A stretch of 64,000 nucleotides of DNA. It comes from Zhongshania marina (lineage in GTDB: Bacteria; Pseudomonadota; Gammaproteobacteria; Pseudomonadales; Spongiibacteraceae). This document shows positions 52,577 through 61,788 of this stretch, one piece after another (the first letter of the stretch is position 1; every line of letters starts with the position of its first letter). The notes under the pieces are model-generated. The model searched no databases. It saw only the letters and a program-made list of their open reading frames with translations, and was not told where the DNA came from. The stretch spans positions 62,001-126,000 of the forward strand of contig NZ_PQGG01000007.1 in the NCBI RefSeq assembly GCF_002915595.1, in the 5' to 3' direction. The translations under genes and the position numbers were made by a program.

Positions 52577-53947
52577 CTAACGACCGCCAAGCAAGGTGCC
52601 GAGTAAACCTTGAAGCACCCCAAGTAGGTCTGCGCCATCATCTTGCGCTAACGCACCAGTAAAGGCGTTTGACACACTGCAAAGTGCATCAAGCGGAGTT
52701 CCCGCCAATGGGCACGCACCTGCACCGCCATTCATTGCCGCCATCAATGGTGCCAACAGAATATCTAAGGGAGTACCTGTTAGACCATCATCGCCACCAG
52801 TATCACCGCCACCTGACAGCAGAGCTTGCAAGGGTGCAAGCACCTCTAACAGCGCACCAAAGCCGCCAACATTGGAACCGGCACCACCGCCAGCCAATCC
52901 ACCAGCTAAAGCACTTTGCAAACTAGCAAGGAAGGTATCGCTCAAGGGACCAAACAGCGCGTCAGCAGGGCTACCAAAACCGCCAGCTGGCAAGCCGCCA
53001 AAACCGCCACCCAAGAGGCCAGCCAATGAAGCCACTGCAGATTGAATTTGGCTACTCACAATCGGACCTTGACCAGATTGCTCTTCAATGAAGCCAATAG
53101 GCACTACATCAATCAATAAACCATTTAACAGGTTTTCAACTGTGACGCTTAGGGCCGCAGAGGTCGCATCAGTATCCATATCCTCAAGGGCAATTGCCGT
53201 CAAAGACAGGTCACTTAATGCTTGATCAAGGGTACTCAGCAATCCACCTAATACCGGCGCACCGCCGATTTGACCAGATGAGCCTTGATCCACGGATGCC
53301 AAACCTTCGCTAAATGCGGCGCTTAATTGAGCCAGCAATACCGATGGTGAGGGTGCCTCACCACTACCGCCGCCATTAGCCATAGCCAATACCGGCGCCA
53401 AGGCTTGTGCCAATGGCTCAAGAGGAGTACCCGCAAGCGCAGCTAGAGGATCAGAAGAGTCTCCGCCACTGCCGCTGCCACCGCCGGTACATTCTTCACC
53501 TGCCAAAGACGCCAAGGCAATCGGCAGATCAGCCGCCAACTCTGTTACTGTGGCTTGGAAATTAGCCGCTGCGCCAGTAAATAGCGCGGTAGGATCACTT
53601 TGCAAGGTAGCTGGATCGACATTGGCCAGTACTGAATCCAAAACATCCAGCACATCAGTTACAACAAAAGAGGTGACACAGCTAACTGGGCCCTCGAGTG
53701 GTGTACCTGCGGCACCAGCGACAATAGGCGCTAAAACCTGCTCAGATAGCGGCTGCTGTACCGCATCTAAAGGCCCCTCAACCTCAGAATAGCTTGTGGT
53801 TAATGGCTCATTACTGCCACCACCATCGCCACCGCCATTTCCGCTCTTCGATGAGCCGCCACCCCCACCGCCGCCACAGCCGGTGAGTGCGAGGCTGGCG
53901 CTGAATGTCAAAGCCAGCAGCCCCTTATTAGATAATAATTTATTCAT
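52577..53947 (-). CDS. Gly/Ala/Leu-rich lipoprotein with GTPL repeats
   Basis: The ATG at 53947 gives 456 residues. A signal peptide ends with the lipobox LTGC, followed by a poly-Gly and Ser linker. The rest is low in charge and rich in Gly, Ala, Leu and Ser. The motif (A/T)GTPL(E/D)xL occurs four times (AGTPLEGP, AGTPLEPL, TGTPLDIL, AGTPLDAL), each followed by a hydrophobic AP/AL helix-like stretch. No domain is recognised; related collagen-like or surface lipoproteins of unknown function exist. It has its own terminator. Confidence 0.75.
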   Translation of the reverse strand: MNKLLSNKGLLALTFSASLALTGCGGGGGGGSSKSGNGGGDGGGSNEPLTTSYSEVEGPLDAVQQPLSEQVLAPIVAGAAGTPLEGPVSCVTSFVVTDVLDVLDSVLANVDPATLQSDPTALFTGAAANFQATVTELAADLPIALASLAGEECTGGGSGSGGDSSDPLAALAGTPLEPLAQALAPVLAMANGGGSGEAPSPSVLLAQLSAAFSEGLASVDQGSSGQIGGAPVLGGLLSTLDQALSDLSLTAIALEDMDTDATSAALSVTVENLLNGLLIDVVPIGFIEEQSGQGPIVSSQIQSAVASLAGLLGGGFGGLPAGGFGSPADALFGPLSDTFLASLQSALAGGLAGGGAGSNVGGFGALLEVLAPLQALLSGGGDTGGDDGLTGTPLDILLAPLMAAMNGGAGACPLAGTPLDALCSVSNAFTGALAQDDGADLLGVLQGLLGTLLGGR

Positions 53948-54248
53948 ACTAAGTACTCCGTTAATTAGCGCTAAATTCGCGTAAACATCCACCCAACTGG
54001 CACGTCTGGCGACGCGGTTAAAACCAACTCACCAAAAATTTGATGCTGCTATGCGTGCTGGGGACAGTAGAACAAAAATGAGCAGTAGTTTAAGTAAGGG
54101 AAAACCGAGGAGAACTAAGTACAAAGGGGTAAAACGAGAACCTCATCACACTCACGCCTGCCTGTAGCAAGCTAGCGACCAACAAGGCTAGCGTGTCGCT
54201 GTTTAGTTAGCATTAGGTGATAATGCAGGTTTTGCCGGATTAAGATTT
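53948..54248. other. Intergenic stretch between divergent genes
   Basis: This 301-base region must hold promoters for the Gly-rich lipoprotein (minus) and the thioesterase (plus). No convincing -35/-10 pair, operator or RNA structure was recognised. Confidence 0.5.
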
Positions 54249-54704
54249 ATGCAGGACAAACCGCCGAATTGGGATTATCCAAACCCGTTTACACAGGCAT
54301 TTAGCGTTCAAGCGGAACACATCGACTTTATCGGCCACGTTAACAATGCCGTGTATGTAAGCTGGTGCCAACAAGCTGGCTGGGAGCACTCATTAAGCCT
54401 AGGCTTGGGTTTTGCAGAATACCAAGCCTTAGACGCCGCCATGATTATTCGCCGCGCCAACTATGACTATATTTTGTCTGCCTATACTGGCGAAGAGTGC
54501 ATTATGGGTACATGGCTGACCGCCAACGATCACAAACTGACAATGGAACGCCAGTTCCAGCTACTGCGCAAAACAGACTGCAAAACACTGCTGCGCGGGC
54601 ACTGGCAACTCGTTAGCATTCGGATGAGCAATGGCAAACCTCGGCGCATGCCCAGCGAATTCGACGAGCGCTATGGTGCTGTAGTCATTGAACGCGACGC
54701 TTAG
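54249..54704 (+). CDS. Acyl-CoA thioesterase, 4HBT hotdog fold
   Basis: The 151-residue enzyme has the 4HBT motif FIGHVNNAVYVSWCQQAGWEHS (about 29-50), in which Asn replaces the catalytic Asp of 4-hydroxybenzoyl-CoA thioesterase, as in many YbgC-like homologues. DAAMIIRRANYDYILSAYTGEE and a C-terminal strand complete the hotdog. It hydrolyses an acyl-CoA of unknown type. It stands 69 bases before the PH-domain gene. Confidence 0.85.
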   Translation: MQDKPPNWDYPNPFTQAFSVQAEHIDFIGHVNNAVYVSWCQQAGWEHSLSLGLGFAEYQALDAAMIIRRANYDYILSAYTGEECIMGTWLTANDHKLTMERQFQLLRKTDCKTLLRGHWQLVSIRMSNGKPRRMPSEFDERYGAVVIERDA

Positions 54705-54773
54705 TCAGATGCACCACTGCGCAATCCGTGTAGAATAAGGCAATCCGCATACTTACAGAGAGAGAGTGAAAAG

Positions 54774-55154
54774 GTGACCAGCCAATACGCCGAACACCCC
54801 GCCATGTTTCGCAACAACCCACTGGGCTTCATACTTGCCGTCATTCTAATTCCCGCAGCCATCGGCATTTTGATCCTACTGTTTTGGTATCTAAAATGTA
54901 AATCTACCCGCCTTGAGATTAACGACAACGAAGTAATTCTTGAGCAAGGCCTGCTCAGCAAAGAGCGCACCGAGTTGAACGTGTCTGGTATTCGCACAGT
55001 TAAAATTAAGCAGTCATTTTTCAATCGCTTATTTGGTGTTGGCACTGTGTCTATCTTCACCGCAGGTGACAGCCCGGAAATTCAAGCCCACGGCATGCCA
55101 AAACCAGAAGTGTTTCGCGAATTAGTGAAAGCTCGCCAGACTAGCCCAGCCTGA
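54774..55154 (+). CDS. Bacterial PH-domain membrane protein
   Basis: This 126-residue protein (GTG start) has one N-terminal transmembrane helix (about 19-41) followed by a bPH2-like domain, STRLEINDNEVILEQGLLSKERTELNVSGIRTVKIKQSFFNRLFGVGTVSIFTAG, the typical YdbS/YdbT-like sequence. The domain is cytoplasmic by topology. Function is unknown. It starts a small cluster of membrane-protein genes. Confidence 0.85.
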   Translation: MTSQYAEHPAMFRNNPLGFILAVILIPAAIGILILLFWYLKCKSTRLEINDNEVILEQGLLSKERTELNVSGIRTVKIKQSFFNRLFGVGTVSIFTAGDSPEIQAHGMPKPEVFRELVKARQTSPA

Positions 55155-55167
55155 GTCCAGGATCATC

Positions 55168-55479
55168 ATGAGCACCTCACCCGACAAAAACGACAAGCAA
55201 GCCATTAAGATTGCGCTTATCTCCGCAGCCTTAATCGGCTTACTTGCCGTTGCCTTCATCTTATTTTTGCCCTTGGCATCGGCTTTTGTTGACCAGTACT
55301 TCAGCGCCGGCTTGGGATTAAAAGATGCTGCCGTCATCGCATTTTTTGTCACCGTGATCACCTTGGTGATTTTCGCGGTCGCCGCCGGTGACGGCCTGCT
55401 CGGCGAATTACAGTTTATGCTCAGCGGTTTTTTCGGCTTTTTCCTCGTTCTCTGGTTATTGATTGCGTGGATATTTTAA
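55168..55479 (+). CDS. Unknown small membrane protein
   Basis: The 103-residue protein has three hydrophobic segments (about 14-36, 48-69, 80-102) and a charged N-terminus MSTSPDKNDKQAIK. No family is recognised. It lies 13 bases after the PH-domain gene and is probably co-transcribed with it. Confidence 0.7.
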   Translation: MSTSPDKNDKQAIKIALISAALIGLLAVAFILFLPLASAFVDQYFSAGLGLKDAAVIAFFVTVITLVIFAVAAGDGLLGELQFMLSGFFGFFLVLWLLIAWIF

Positions 55480-55515
55480 ATCCTAAAGCGCCCATTTATC
55501 CCGGCAGACGTATCC

Positions 55516-55848
55516 ATGCTTGACCTATTTGATGTTACCGCGCTATTTGGGTTTTGCGCTGTGCTCGCATATTTTTGGCGTGCCCAAGGTACCCGCGAAA
55601 TCGCACTGCGCACCACTCGCCAACACCTACAGCAACAACAATTGTCCCTACTTGATGGCAACGTGGCCTTGCGGGCTGTTTGGTGTAAACGTAACCGTCA
55701 GGGCGAACTCAAACTCTGGCGCCGCTATATATTTGAATTCACCGCCACCGGACACGAGCGCTACAAGGGCTGCGTCATTACCCTTGGCAATCGCATTGAA
55801 AGCTTTGAATTAGAACCACATCGTTTTCCAGACGATATTCTGCACTAA
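55516..55848 (+). CDS. DUF3301 protein
   Basis: This 110-residue protein has an N-terminal membrane helix (about 5-20) and the conserved DUF3301 pattern REIALRTTRQHLQQQQLSLLDGNVALRAVWCKRNRQGELKLWRRYIFEFTATGHERYKGCVITLGNRI. Its function is unknown. It lies 36 bases after the preceding gene on the same strand. Confidence 0.87.
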   Translation: MLDLFDVTALFGFCAVLAYFWRAQGTREIALRTTRQHLQQQQLSLLDGNVALRAVWCKRNRQGELKLWRRYIFEFTATGHERYKGCVITLGNRIESFELEPHRFPDDILH

Positions 55849-55912
55849 TTAACGCAGCTCATTAGTCAGTAGAAAAACAAATACTTTCACTACCACTCAA
55901 GCGAAACCCACT

Positions 55913-57709
55913 ATGCGCCACGGTACATCCTATTCCCAAAACCAAGATGTTAGCTGGAGCACCTTGAGGGAGTTAATTCCCTATTTAATGGCCTTTCGCT
56001 CACGAATCGGTCTGGCCTTGATATGCCTGATTGCAGCCAAGGTAGCGAGCGTTGGACTGCCTTTTATTCTAAAAAACATCGTCGACCAATTAGATAAGAA
56101 TGATCAACCAGCCATTTTGATACTGCCTATTGCGCTGCTAATTGCCTACGGCGTACTGCGCTTTGCCAATGTACTGTTTGGCGAGCTGCGCGACACGATT
56201 TTTGGCCGTGTAACCGAGCGCGCAATGCGTCAAGTCGGGCTAACCGTTTTCAAACATCTCCACGCCCTCGATTTAGAATTCCACCTAAACCGCCGCACCG
56301 GCGGCCTGTCTCGAGACATAGAGCGCGGCACCAACGGCATTAATTTTCTGCTGCGGTTTATGGTTTTTAATATTGTGCCGACATTTATAGAAATCGGTTT
56401 GGTGATCGCCTTATTAGGCTGGCGCTACAGCCTGTGGTTTGCCGTGATCGTATTTGTGGCGGTGGTTTGCTATGTGGCTTTTTCGGTGTTTGCTACCGAG
56501 TGGCGCACCGGCTATATACGCCGTGCCAACGAAGCCGAATCCCGCAGCAGCACCCGCGCAGTAGACAGCCTTTTAAATTTTGAAACCGTAAAGTACTTTG
56601 GCAATGAGCAATACGAAGCCAATCACTACGACAATGAGCTCGAAGGCTGGGAAATTGCCCGCCGCCAGAACCGTCTCAGTCTTTTTGCCCTCAATGCAGG
56701 CCAGGCCTTAATTATTGCAGCGGCAATGACGGCGGCAATGATTTTAGCCGCCAGCGAAGTCGTCGCCAAAGAGATGACCCTCGGTGACTTTGTGTTGATC
56801 AATGCCTTTATGATGCAAATTTTTGTGCCGCTGAATTTTCTCGGCTTTGTGTATCGCGAAATGAAGGGGTCGATGGCTAATATTGAGGCAATGTTTGCCC
56901 TACTCAGACAAAAAGCCACCATCACTGACATTGAAAATGCAGCTGACTTGAAACTGAGCGAAGGCCGAATTGAATTAGAAAACATCAGCTTTCACTACCA
57001 AAGTGAACGCCCCATCCTCAGCAATATAAGCTTTAAAGTCGGCGCCAACCAAAAGGTCGCCATCGTCGGCAGCAGCGGTGCCGGCAAATCTACCCTGCTT
57101 AAATTGCTATTCAGATTTTACGACACTAGCAAAGGTCGTATCCTTATCGATGGCCAAGATATTAAAACCGTCAATCAATCCTCGCTGCGACGCGCACTCG
57201 GTATTGTGCCCCAAGACACCGTACTCTTTAACCAATCCATTCTTGAAAATATCCGCTATGGCAGAATCGACGCCAGCGACGAGGATGTATTAGATGCCAT
57301 TCGCATGGCCCATCTTGAAGAATTTATTGCCCGCCTTCCAAAGGGCGTAGACACATTAGTAGGGGAGCGCGGCCTCAAATTATCAGGCGGCGAAAAACAG
57401 CGCGTCGCCATTGCCCGTGCGCTGTTAAAGCAATCGCCCATCATGATCTTTGACGAGGCCACCTCGTCATTAGATAGCGCCTCAGAGCGTCTTATTTTAG
57501 AAGCCATCCGCGACATCGCCCGCGAACACACCATGCTGGTCATCGCACACCGGTTATCAACCGTTGTCGATGCAGACCACATTCTCGTATTAGATCAGGG
57601 CGAAATAGTCGAACAAGGCACCCACATCGAACTACTAGAACAAGGTGGTCAATACGCCCACCTTTGGTCTTTACAACAACGTGAACGAGCTTTAAGCGCC
57701 ACTTCATAG
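55913..57709 (+). CDS. Atm1/ABCB7-type ABC exporter
   Basis: The 598-residue half transporter has six membrane helices in residues 25-320 and a C-terminal ATPase with Walker A GSSGAGKST, Q-loop VPQDTVLFNQSI, signature LSGGEKQRVAIARAL, Walker B IMIFDEATSSLD and the H-loop. LDLEFHLNRRTGGLSRDIERGTNGINFLLRFMVFNIVPT is a hallmark of the Atm1 subfamily (mitochondrial Atm1, bacterial heavy-metal exporters). It probably exports glutathione conjugates or metal-thiol complexes. Confidence 0.92.
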   Translation: MRHGTSYSQNQDVSWSTLRELIPYLMAFRSRIGLALICLIAAKVASVGLPFILKNIVDQLDKNDQPAILILPIALLIAYGVLRFANVLFGELRDTIFGRVTERAMRQVGLTVFKHLHALDLEFHLNRRTGGLSRDIERGTNGINFLLRFMVFNIVPTFIEIGLVIALLGWRYSLWFAVIVFVAVVCYVAFSVFATEWRTGYIRRANEAESRSSTRAVDSLLNFETVKYFGNEQYEANHYDNELEGWEIARRQNRLSLFALNAGQALIIAAAMTAAMILAASEVVAKEMTLGDFVLINAFMMQIFVPLNFLGFVYREMKGSMANIEAMFALLRQKATITDIENAADLKLSEGRIELENISFHYQSERPILSNISFKVGANQKVAIVGSSGAGKSTLLKLLFRFYDTSKGRILIDGQDIKTVNQSSLRRALGIVPQDTVLFNQSILENIRYGRIDASDEDVLDAIRMAHLEEFIARLPKGVDTLVGERGLKLSGGEKQRVAIARALLKQSPIMIFDEATSSLDSASERLILEAIRDIAREHTMLVIAHRLSTVVDADHILVLDQGEIVEQGTHIELLEQGGQYAHLWSLQQRERALSATS

Positions 57710-57799
57710 CGCCTGCAGGCCTCCTCACCCCTTTCTGTGATTGTCAGCGCCCAAGGACTCTTATAGCCTTAGGGCAGTAATACACAATAGGGAACATTT

Positions 57800-59221
57800 A
57801 TGCAGCAGCTTTCAGGTCAAGACGCCATGTTCATTCATACCGAGATTGAGGGTCTACCTCAACATATCGGTTTAATGAGTATTTACGACCAATCAACAGC
57901 CCCAGACGGCTTAGTGCGTTTTAAGCAAATTTTGCAGCTAATCGATAGCCGCTCACATCTGTCCCCCATCTTTAACCGCCGTCTTCGCAAAGTGCCATTA
58001 AATCTAGATCAACCTTATTGGGAAGACGTGGAAGACGCCGATATCGAGGCCCATGTGCACCACATCGCCCTGCCCAAGCCCGGCGATTGGCGACAGCTCT
58101 GCATCCTAGCATCGCGCATTCATGCCCGCCCCTTAGACCTGAGCAAACCACTGTGGGAAATGTACATCATCGAAGGCCTAGACAGCGTTCGCAACCTTCC
58201 TAAAGGCTGTTTTGCGGTAATGACCAAGGTTCATCACGCGGCAATGGACGGCGCCACCGGCGCACGCTTTGTACCACTGTTGCATGACCTCAGCCCCGAC
58301 ACCGCCGACGTCGGGCAAGCGCCCAGAAAAATCGTCCAAAAATATAACGACTGGCATATGCTGAACAAAGCGCTGGTCAACAACCTTAAAAAGCCAAGCC
58401 AATTCATCAGCTTGATAGGTAGCGCAATACCAAGTTGGCGCCGCATCCAGCGCGGTAAAAAGGAACAAGATTTCTCCCCCCTTGAGGATAAGCAAAAAAC
58501 CCTCTTCCAAGGCAAGATCTCTTCGCATCGAGTTTGCGATGCGGTGCCCTTCGCCTTCGAAGATATTCGCGCCATTAAAAATACCGTGTCTGGCGCCACC
58601 ATTAACGACGCCATGCTCTGTATCATTTCTGGTGCGCTGCGCAAATACTTATCTGCCAAAAATGCGCTCCCAGAAAAAACCTTGGTCAGCGGTTGTCCGA
58701 TTGACGTGCGCAATAATGAAGAGCGTAACGCCGGCGGCAATATGGTCGGCTTTATGACCGTATCTCTGCACTCCGACATAATAGAACCCAAGGCAAGACT
58801 AAACGCGATTCACAATGCATCGATGAGTAGCAAAGCCTACGCCGACGCACTTGGCCCACGTATGGCGGTAGATGTGACTAATGTGCTACCCGGCGGCATG
58901 TTATCCCTTGCCATGCGCGCTGCCTCGGCAACCGGCCTAACCGAGGCCGCCGTAATATTTAATACCGTCGTAACCAATGTGCCTGGGCCAACACAACAAC
59001 TGTATTTCTGCGGTGCTAAAATGGTAGACGGTATGAATTTTGGACCGCTGTTGCCAAATGTCGGCCTCTTCCATATTGTTTACAGTTCGGTATTAGATAA
59101 GGTTGGCACCATTTCGATATCCTTTAGCGCCTGTCGCAAAATGCTGCCCGACCCAGAATTTTACTCCGCCTGCTTACAGGAATCCTTCGATGAGCTTAAA
59201 GCGGCCTGTCTTGCTTCATAG
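57800..59221 (+). CDS. Wax ester synthase / diacylglycerol acyltransferase (WS/DGAT)
   Basis: This 473-residue acyltransferase makes wax esters or triacylglycerol from acyl-CoA. The catalytic HHxxxDG motif is HHAAMDG (His near residue 142). Other family segments are PLWEMYIIEGL, NDAMLCIISGALRKYL, GNMVGFMTVSLH and VTNVPGPTQQLYFCGAKM. It starts at an ATG with GGGAAC upstream and stands alone. With the phasin-like genes it suggests that the cell stores neutral lipids. Confidence 0.94.
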   Translation: MQQLSGQDAMFIHTEIEGLPQHIGLMSIYDQSTAPDGLVRFKQILQLIDSRSHLSPIFNRRLRKVPLNLDQPYWEDVEDADIEAHVHHIALPKPGDWRQLCILASRIHARPLDLSKPLWEMYIIEGLDSVRNLPKGCFAVMTKVHHAAMDGATGARFVPLLHDLSPDTADVGQAPRKIVQKYNDWHMLNKALVNNLKKPSQFISLIGSAIPSWRRIQRGKKEQDFSPLEDKQKTLFQGKISSHRVCDAVPFAFEDIRAIKNTVSGATINDAMLCIISGALRKYLSAKNALPEKTLVSGCPIDVRNNEERNAGGNMVGFMTVSLHSDIIEPKARLNAIHNASMSSKAYADALGPRMAVDVTNVLPGGMLSLAMRAASATGLTEAAVIFNTVVTNVPGPTQQLYFCGAKMVDGMNFGPLLPNVGLFHIVYSSVLDKVGTISISFSACRKMLPDPEFYSACLQESFDELKAACLAS

Positions 59222-59282
59222 TTCAAAGAAGAAGGAAATGGGACGGCGACATAAATAAAATCAAATAGGAAACGCCCCACCC

Positions 59283-60752
59283 ATGAATGATAGCCACGAT
59301 CTACGCCTGATTATTGAATCTCGTATTCCCGTGGTTATCATCGAAACTTGGGAAGAAAAACGTGCATTAACACTGCTATCAAAGCTGGGGATTCAACTTG
59401 GCACGCCGGTATTTGCCTGGTCAATCACCGATGGTTTGCGCCGCTGCGACTACGACCAAGCAAATAGCCAAGCCCTCACCACTGAGCCAGAAGCCGCACT
59501 TAAACATATACGCAGCGCCAAACTCGCTGGCATTTATGCACTCTGTGATTTTCATCCGTTTTTAAATGACGAACCCCGCATCATCAGACTGATTAAAGAC
59601 ATCGCCCTAGATGCTGAAGAAACGGGGCAGTGCCTTATATTAATCAGCCACGCCATCGATATTCCCAGTGAATTCAAGCGCCACAGCGCCCGCTTTAGCC
59701 TTTCTGTTCCCGAAGATCACAAGCTCCGCGCCGCGGTTTACAAAGAGGCCCAAGAATTCAGCAACACCAAAGGTCGCAAAGTTAAAACCGACCGAGACGC
59801 GCTAAACAAACTCATCAGTAATTTACGTGGCCTACCCTTAGACGACGCTCGCAAATTAGCGCGGGGCGCCATCTTTCAAGACGGCGCTATTACCCATTCC
59901 GACATCGCCGCTGTAAACAAAGCCAAATTTGAACTACTGGATATGGACGGCGTACTCAGTTTTGAATACGACACCGCCAACTTTGCCCAAGTTGGCGGAC
60001 TGTCAAAATTAAAAGATTGGCTAGCTAAACGTGAACACGCTTTTAACCAACACAGCGAGGACTCACCCAAGGGCATTATGCTAGTTGGCGTACAGGGCGG
60101 CGGTAAAAGTTTGGCCGCCAAAGCCGTTGCCGGATTATGGGGCTTGCCACTGTTGAGAATGGATATGGGCGCCCTCTACAATAAATTTTTTGGCGAGTCA
60201 GAGCGCAATGTACGCGAAGCCCTAGCGCTGGCAGAAACCATGTCGCCCTGCGTACTGTGGATCGATGAAATTGAAAAAGGTATCGGCAGCGACACCCACG
60301 ACGGCGGTACCTCACGACGAATACTCGCCACTTTATTAACCTGGATGGCAGAACGCAAACACGCAGTATTTGTTGTCGCCACCGCCAACGACATCCAGCG
60401 CCTGCCACCAGAGCTGATCCGCAAAGGACGACTCGACGAAATCTTCTTTGTAGATTTGCCCTCAGAAAAAGTCCGCCAAGATATTTTTGCTATCCACCTT
60501 AAAAAGCGTAACTATGCGCTCCAAGACTTTCGCTGCGCCGAACTCAGTGCCGCCAGTGAAGGATTCACAGGGGCGGAAATTGAGCAAGCCATCGTCGCGG
60601 CCCGCTATTCCGCCAATGCCCGCAATGAACAATTAACAAGCGCTCATATACTCCAAGAAATTTCTAATACCGTACCGCTGGCAATTACCATGAGCGAAAA
60701 TATCGATGCCCTGCGCCACTGGTGCCAAACTCGGGCGGTGGCTAGTGACTAG
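59283..60752 (+). CDS. Ycf46-like AAA+ ATPase
   Basis: The 489-residue protein begins with a non-ATPase N-terminal domain (SRIPVVIIETWEEKRALTLLSKLG) typical of Ycf46, followed by one AAA+ domain (about 250-420): Walker A GVQGGGKSLAAKAVAG, Walker B CVLWIDEIEKG, sensor 1 VATAND, and arginine-finger region PPELIRKGRLDEIFFVDLPS. Ycf46 is linked to carbon uptake in cyanobacteria; its role in heterotrophs is unknown. Confidence 0.88.
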   Translation: MNDSHDLRLIIESRIPVVIIETWEEKRALTLLSKLGIQLGTPVFAWSITDGLRRCDYDQANSQALTTEPEAALKHIRSAKLAGIYALCDFHPFLNDEPRIIRLIKDIALDAEETGQCLILISHAIDIPSEFKRHSARFSLSVPEDHKLRAAVYKEAQEFSNTKGRKVKTDRDALNKLISNLRGLPLDDARKLARGAIFQDGAITHSDIAAVNKAKFELLDMDGVLSFEYDTANFAQVGGLSKLKDWLAKREHAFNQHSEDSPKGIMLVGVQGGGKSLAAKAVAGLWGLPLLRMDMGALYNKFFGESERNVREALALAETMSPCVLWIDEIEKGIGSDTHDGGTSRRILATLLTWMAERKHAVFVVATANDIQRLPPELIRKGRLDEIFFVDLPSEKVRQDIFAIHLKKRNYALQDFRCAELSAASEGFTGAEIEQAIVAARYSANARNEQLTSAHILQEISNTVPLAITMSENIDALRHWCQTRAVASD

Positions 60753-60820
60753 AACCGAGCCTTAAATTGCAATTTGCGGCATACTGGCAAACTAAATTTA
60801 AATCCCACAACGGACGCACC

Positions 60821-61681
60821 ATGCCATTACTGTCGCTCACTCAACTGCTCTGCCCCATAGACCAGAAGGAGCTACGACAAGATGGCAATACCTGGCGCTG
60901 CCAAAACAAGCACTGCTTTGATGTCGCCAAGCAGGGTTATGTCAATCTGCTACCGGTACAAAACAAAAAATCCTTAGACCCAGGCGACAGCAAAGAAATG
61001 ATTGCTGCGCGGCGTGATTTTTTAAACAGCGGCGTCTATCAGCCCATCGCCGTCGCGCTGGCAAAGACCCTTGCTGGCCTGTGCAAAGAGCACGAGCAAT
61101 TATCTATCTTAGATGCGGGCTGCGGCGAGGGCTATTACCTGAATGCGGTCTGTGAGCAGCTATTACTCAATGATGTTGAGTTAACGGCAACTGGGTTGGA
61201 TATTTCTAAATGGGCGGTGCGCAGTTGCAAAATCCGCAATCCAAAACTTAACGGTCTAGTGGCTAGCAATCGCCAAATACCCCTACCAGATCACAGCCAA
61301 GATATTGTGTTATGCACTTTTGGATTTCCTGTTTTCGAGGAGTTTAAGCGGATATTAAAGCCCGGCGGTCACATAGTGATGGCCGACCCAGGCCCCGAAC
61401 ATTTAATAGAATTACGCAGCCAAATTTACGAGACAGTACGCCGCAATCCGCCTGCGGATATAAATGCCGCCCTCATCGATGACTGGCAGTTAAGCGATAG
61501 CATCAATGTGCAATTTACGACACCCCCACTCAGCGCCGAACAGTTTGAGCAATTGCTGGTGATGACGCCACATCTCTACCGCGCTAGTCGCGAAGGTCGC
61601 GAACGCGCCGCGAAGTTGCAAAACATGCCTGTCAGCGGCGACGTTCTAATTCGCGTTATTAGTCATGGTTATCAGGCTTGA
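60821..61681 (+). CDS. rlmA: 23S rRNA (guanine(745)-N1)-methyltransferase family, RlmA-like
   Basis: The ATG at 60821 gives 286 residues starting with a zinc-finger-like region (CPIDQKELRQDGNTWRCQNKH), then FDVAKQGYVNLLPVQNKKSLDPGDSKEMIAARRDFLNSGVYQPI, the diagnostic RlmA segment, and a class I methyltransferase fold (SILDAGCGEGYYLNAV). One of the Cys expected in the zinc site (C-x2-C) is Asp14, so the finger may bind metal differently or be degenerate. It modifies G745 in E. coli. Confidence 0.87.
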   Translation: MPLLSLTQLLCPIDQKELRQDGNTWRCQNKHCFDVAKQGYVNLLPVQNKKSLDPGDSKEMIAARRDFLNSGVYQPIAVALAKTLAGLCKEHEQLSILDAGCGEGYYLNAVCEQLLLNDVELTATGLDISKWAVRSCKIRNPKLNGLVASNRQIPLPDHSQDIVLCTFGFPVFEEFKRILKPGGHIVMADPGPEHLIELRSQIYETVRRNPPADINAALIDDWQLSDSINVQFTTPPLSAEQFEQLLVMTPHLYRASREGRERAAKLQNMPVSGDVLIRVISHGYQA

Positions 61682-61739
61682 TATCGAATTACGGATTTAG
61701 TACGAAGAGAAATATCTGAAAGGAAAAATTTAAATAAAC

Positions 61740-61781
61740 AAAAAAGGTGATCCGCAACTAGCAAACTATCGCTGATCACCC
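61740..61781 (-). terminator. Terminator after the acyl-CoA dehydrogenase gene
   Basis: GGTGATC (61746-61752) pairs with GATCACC (61774-61780) with 21 bases between them. The A-run before it gives a U-tract on the minus strand. Confidence 0.65.
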
Positions 61782-61788
61782 AATAAAA

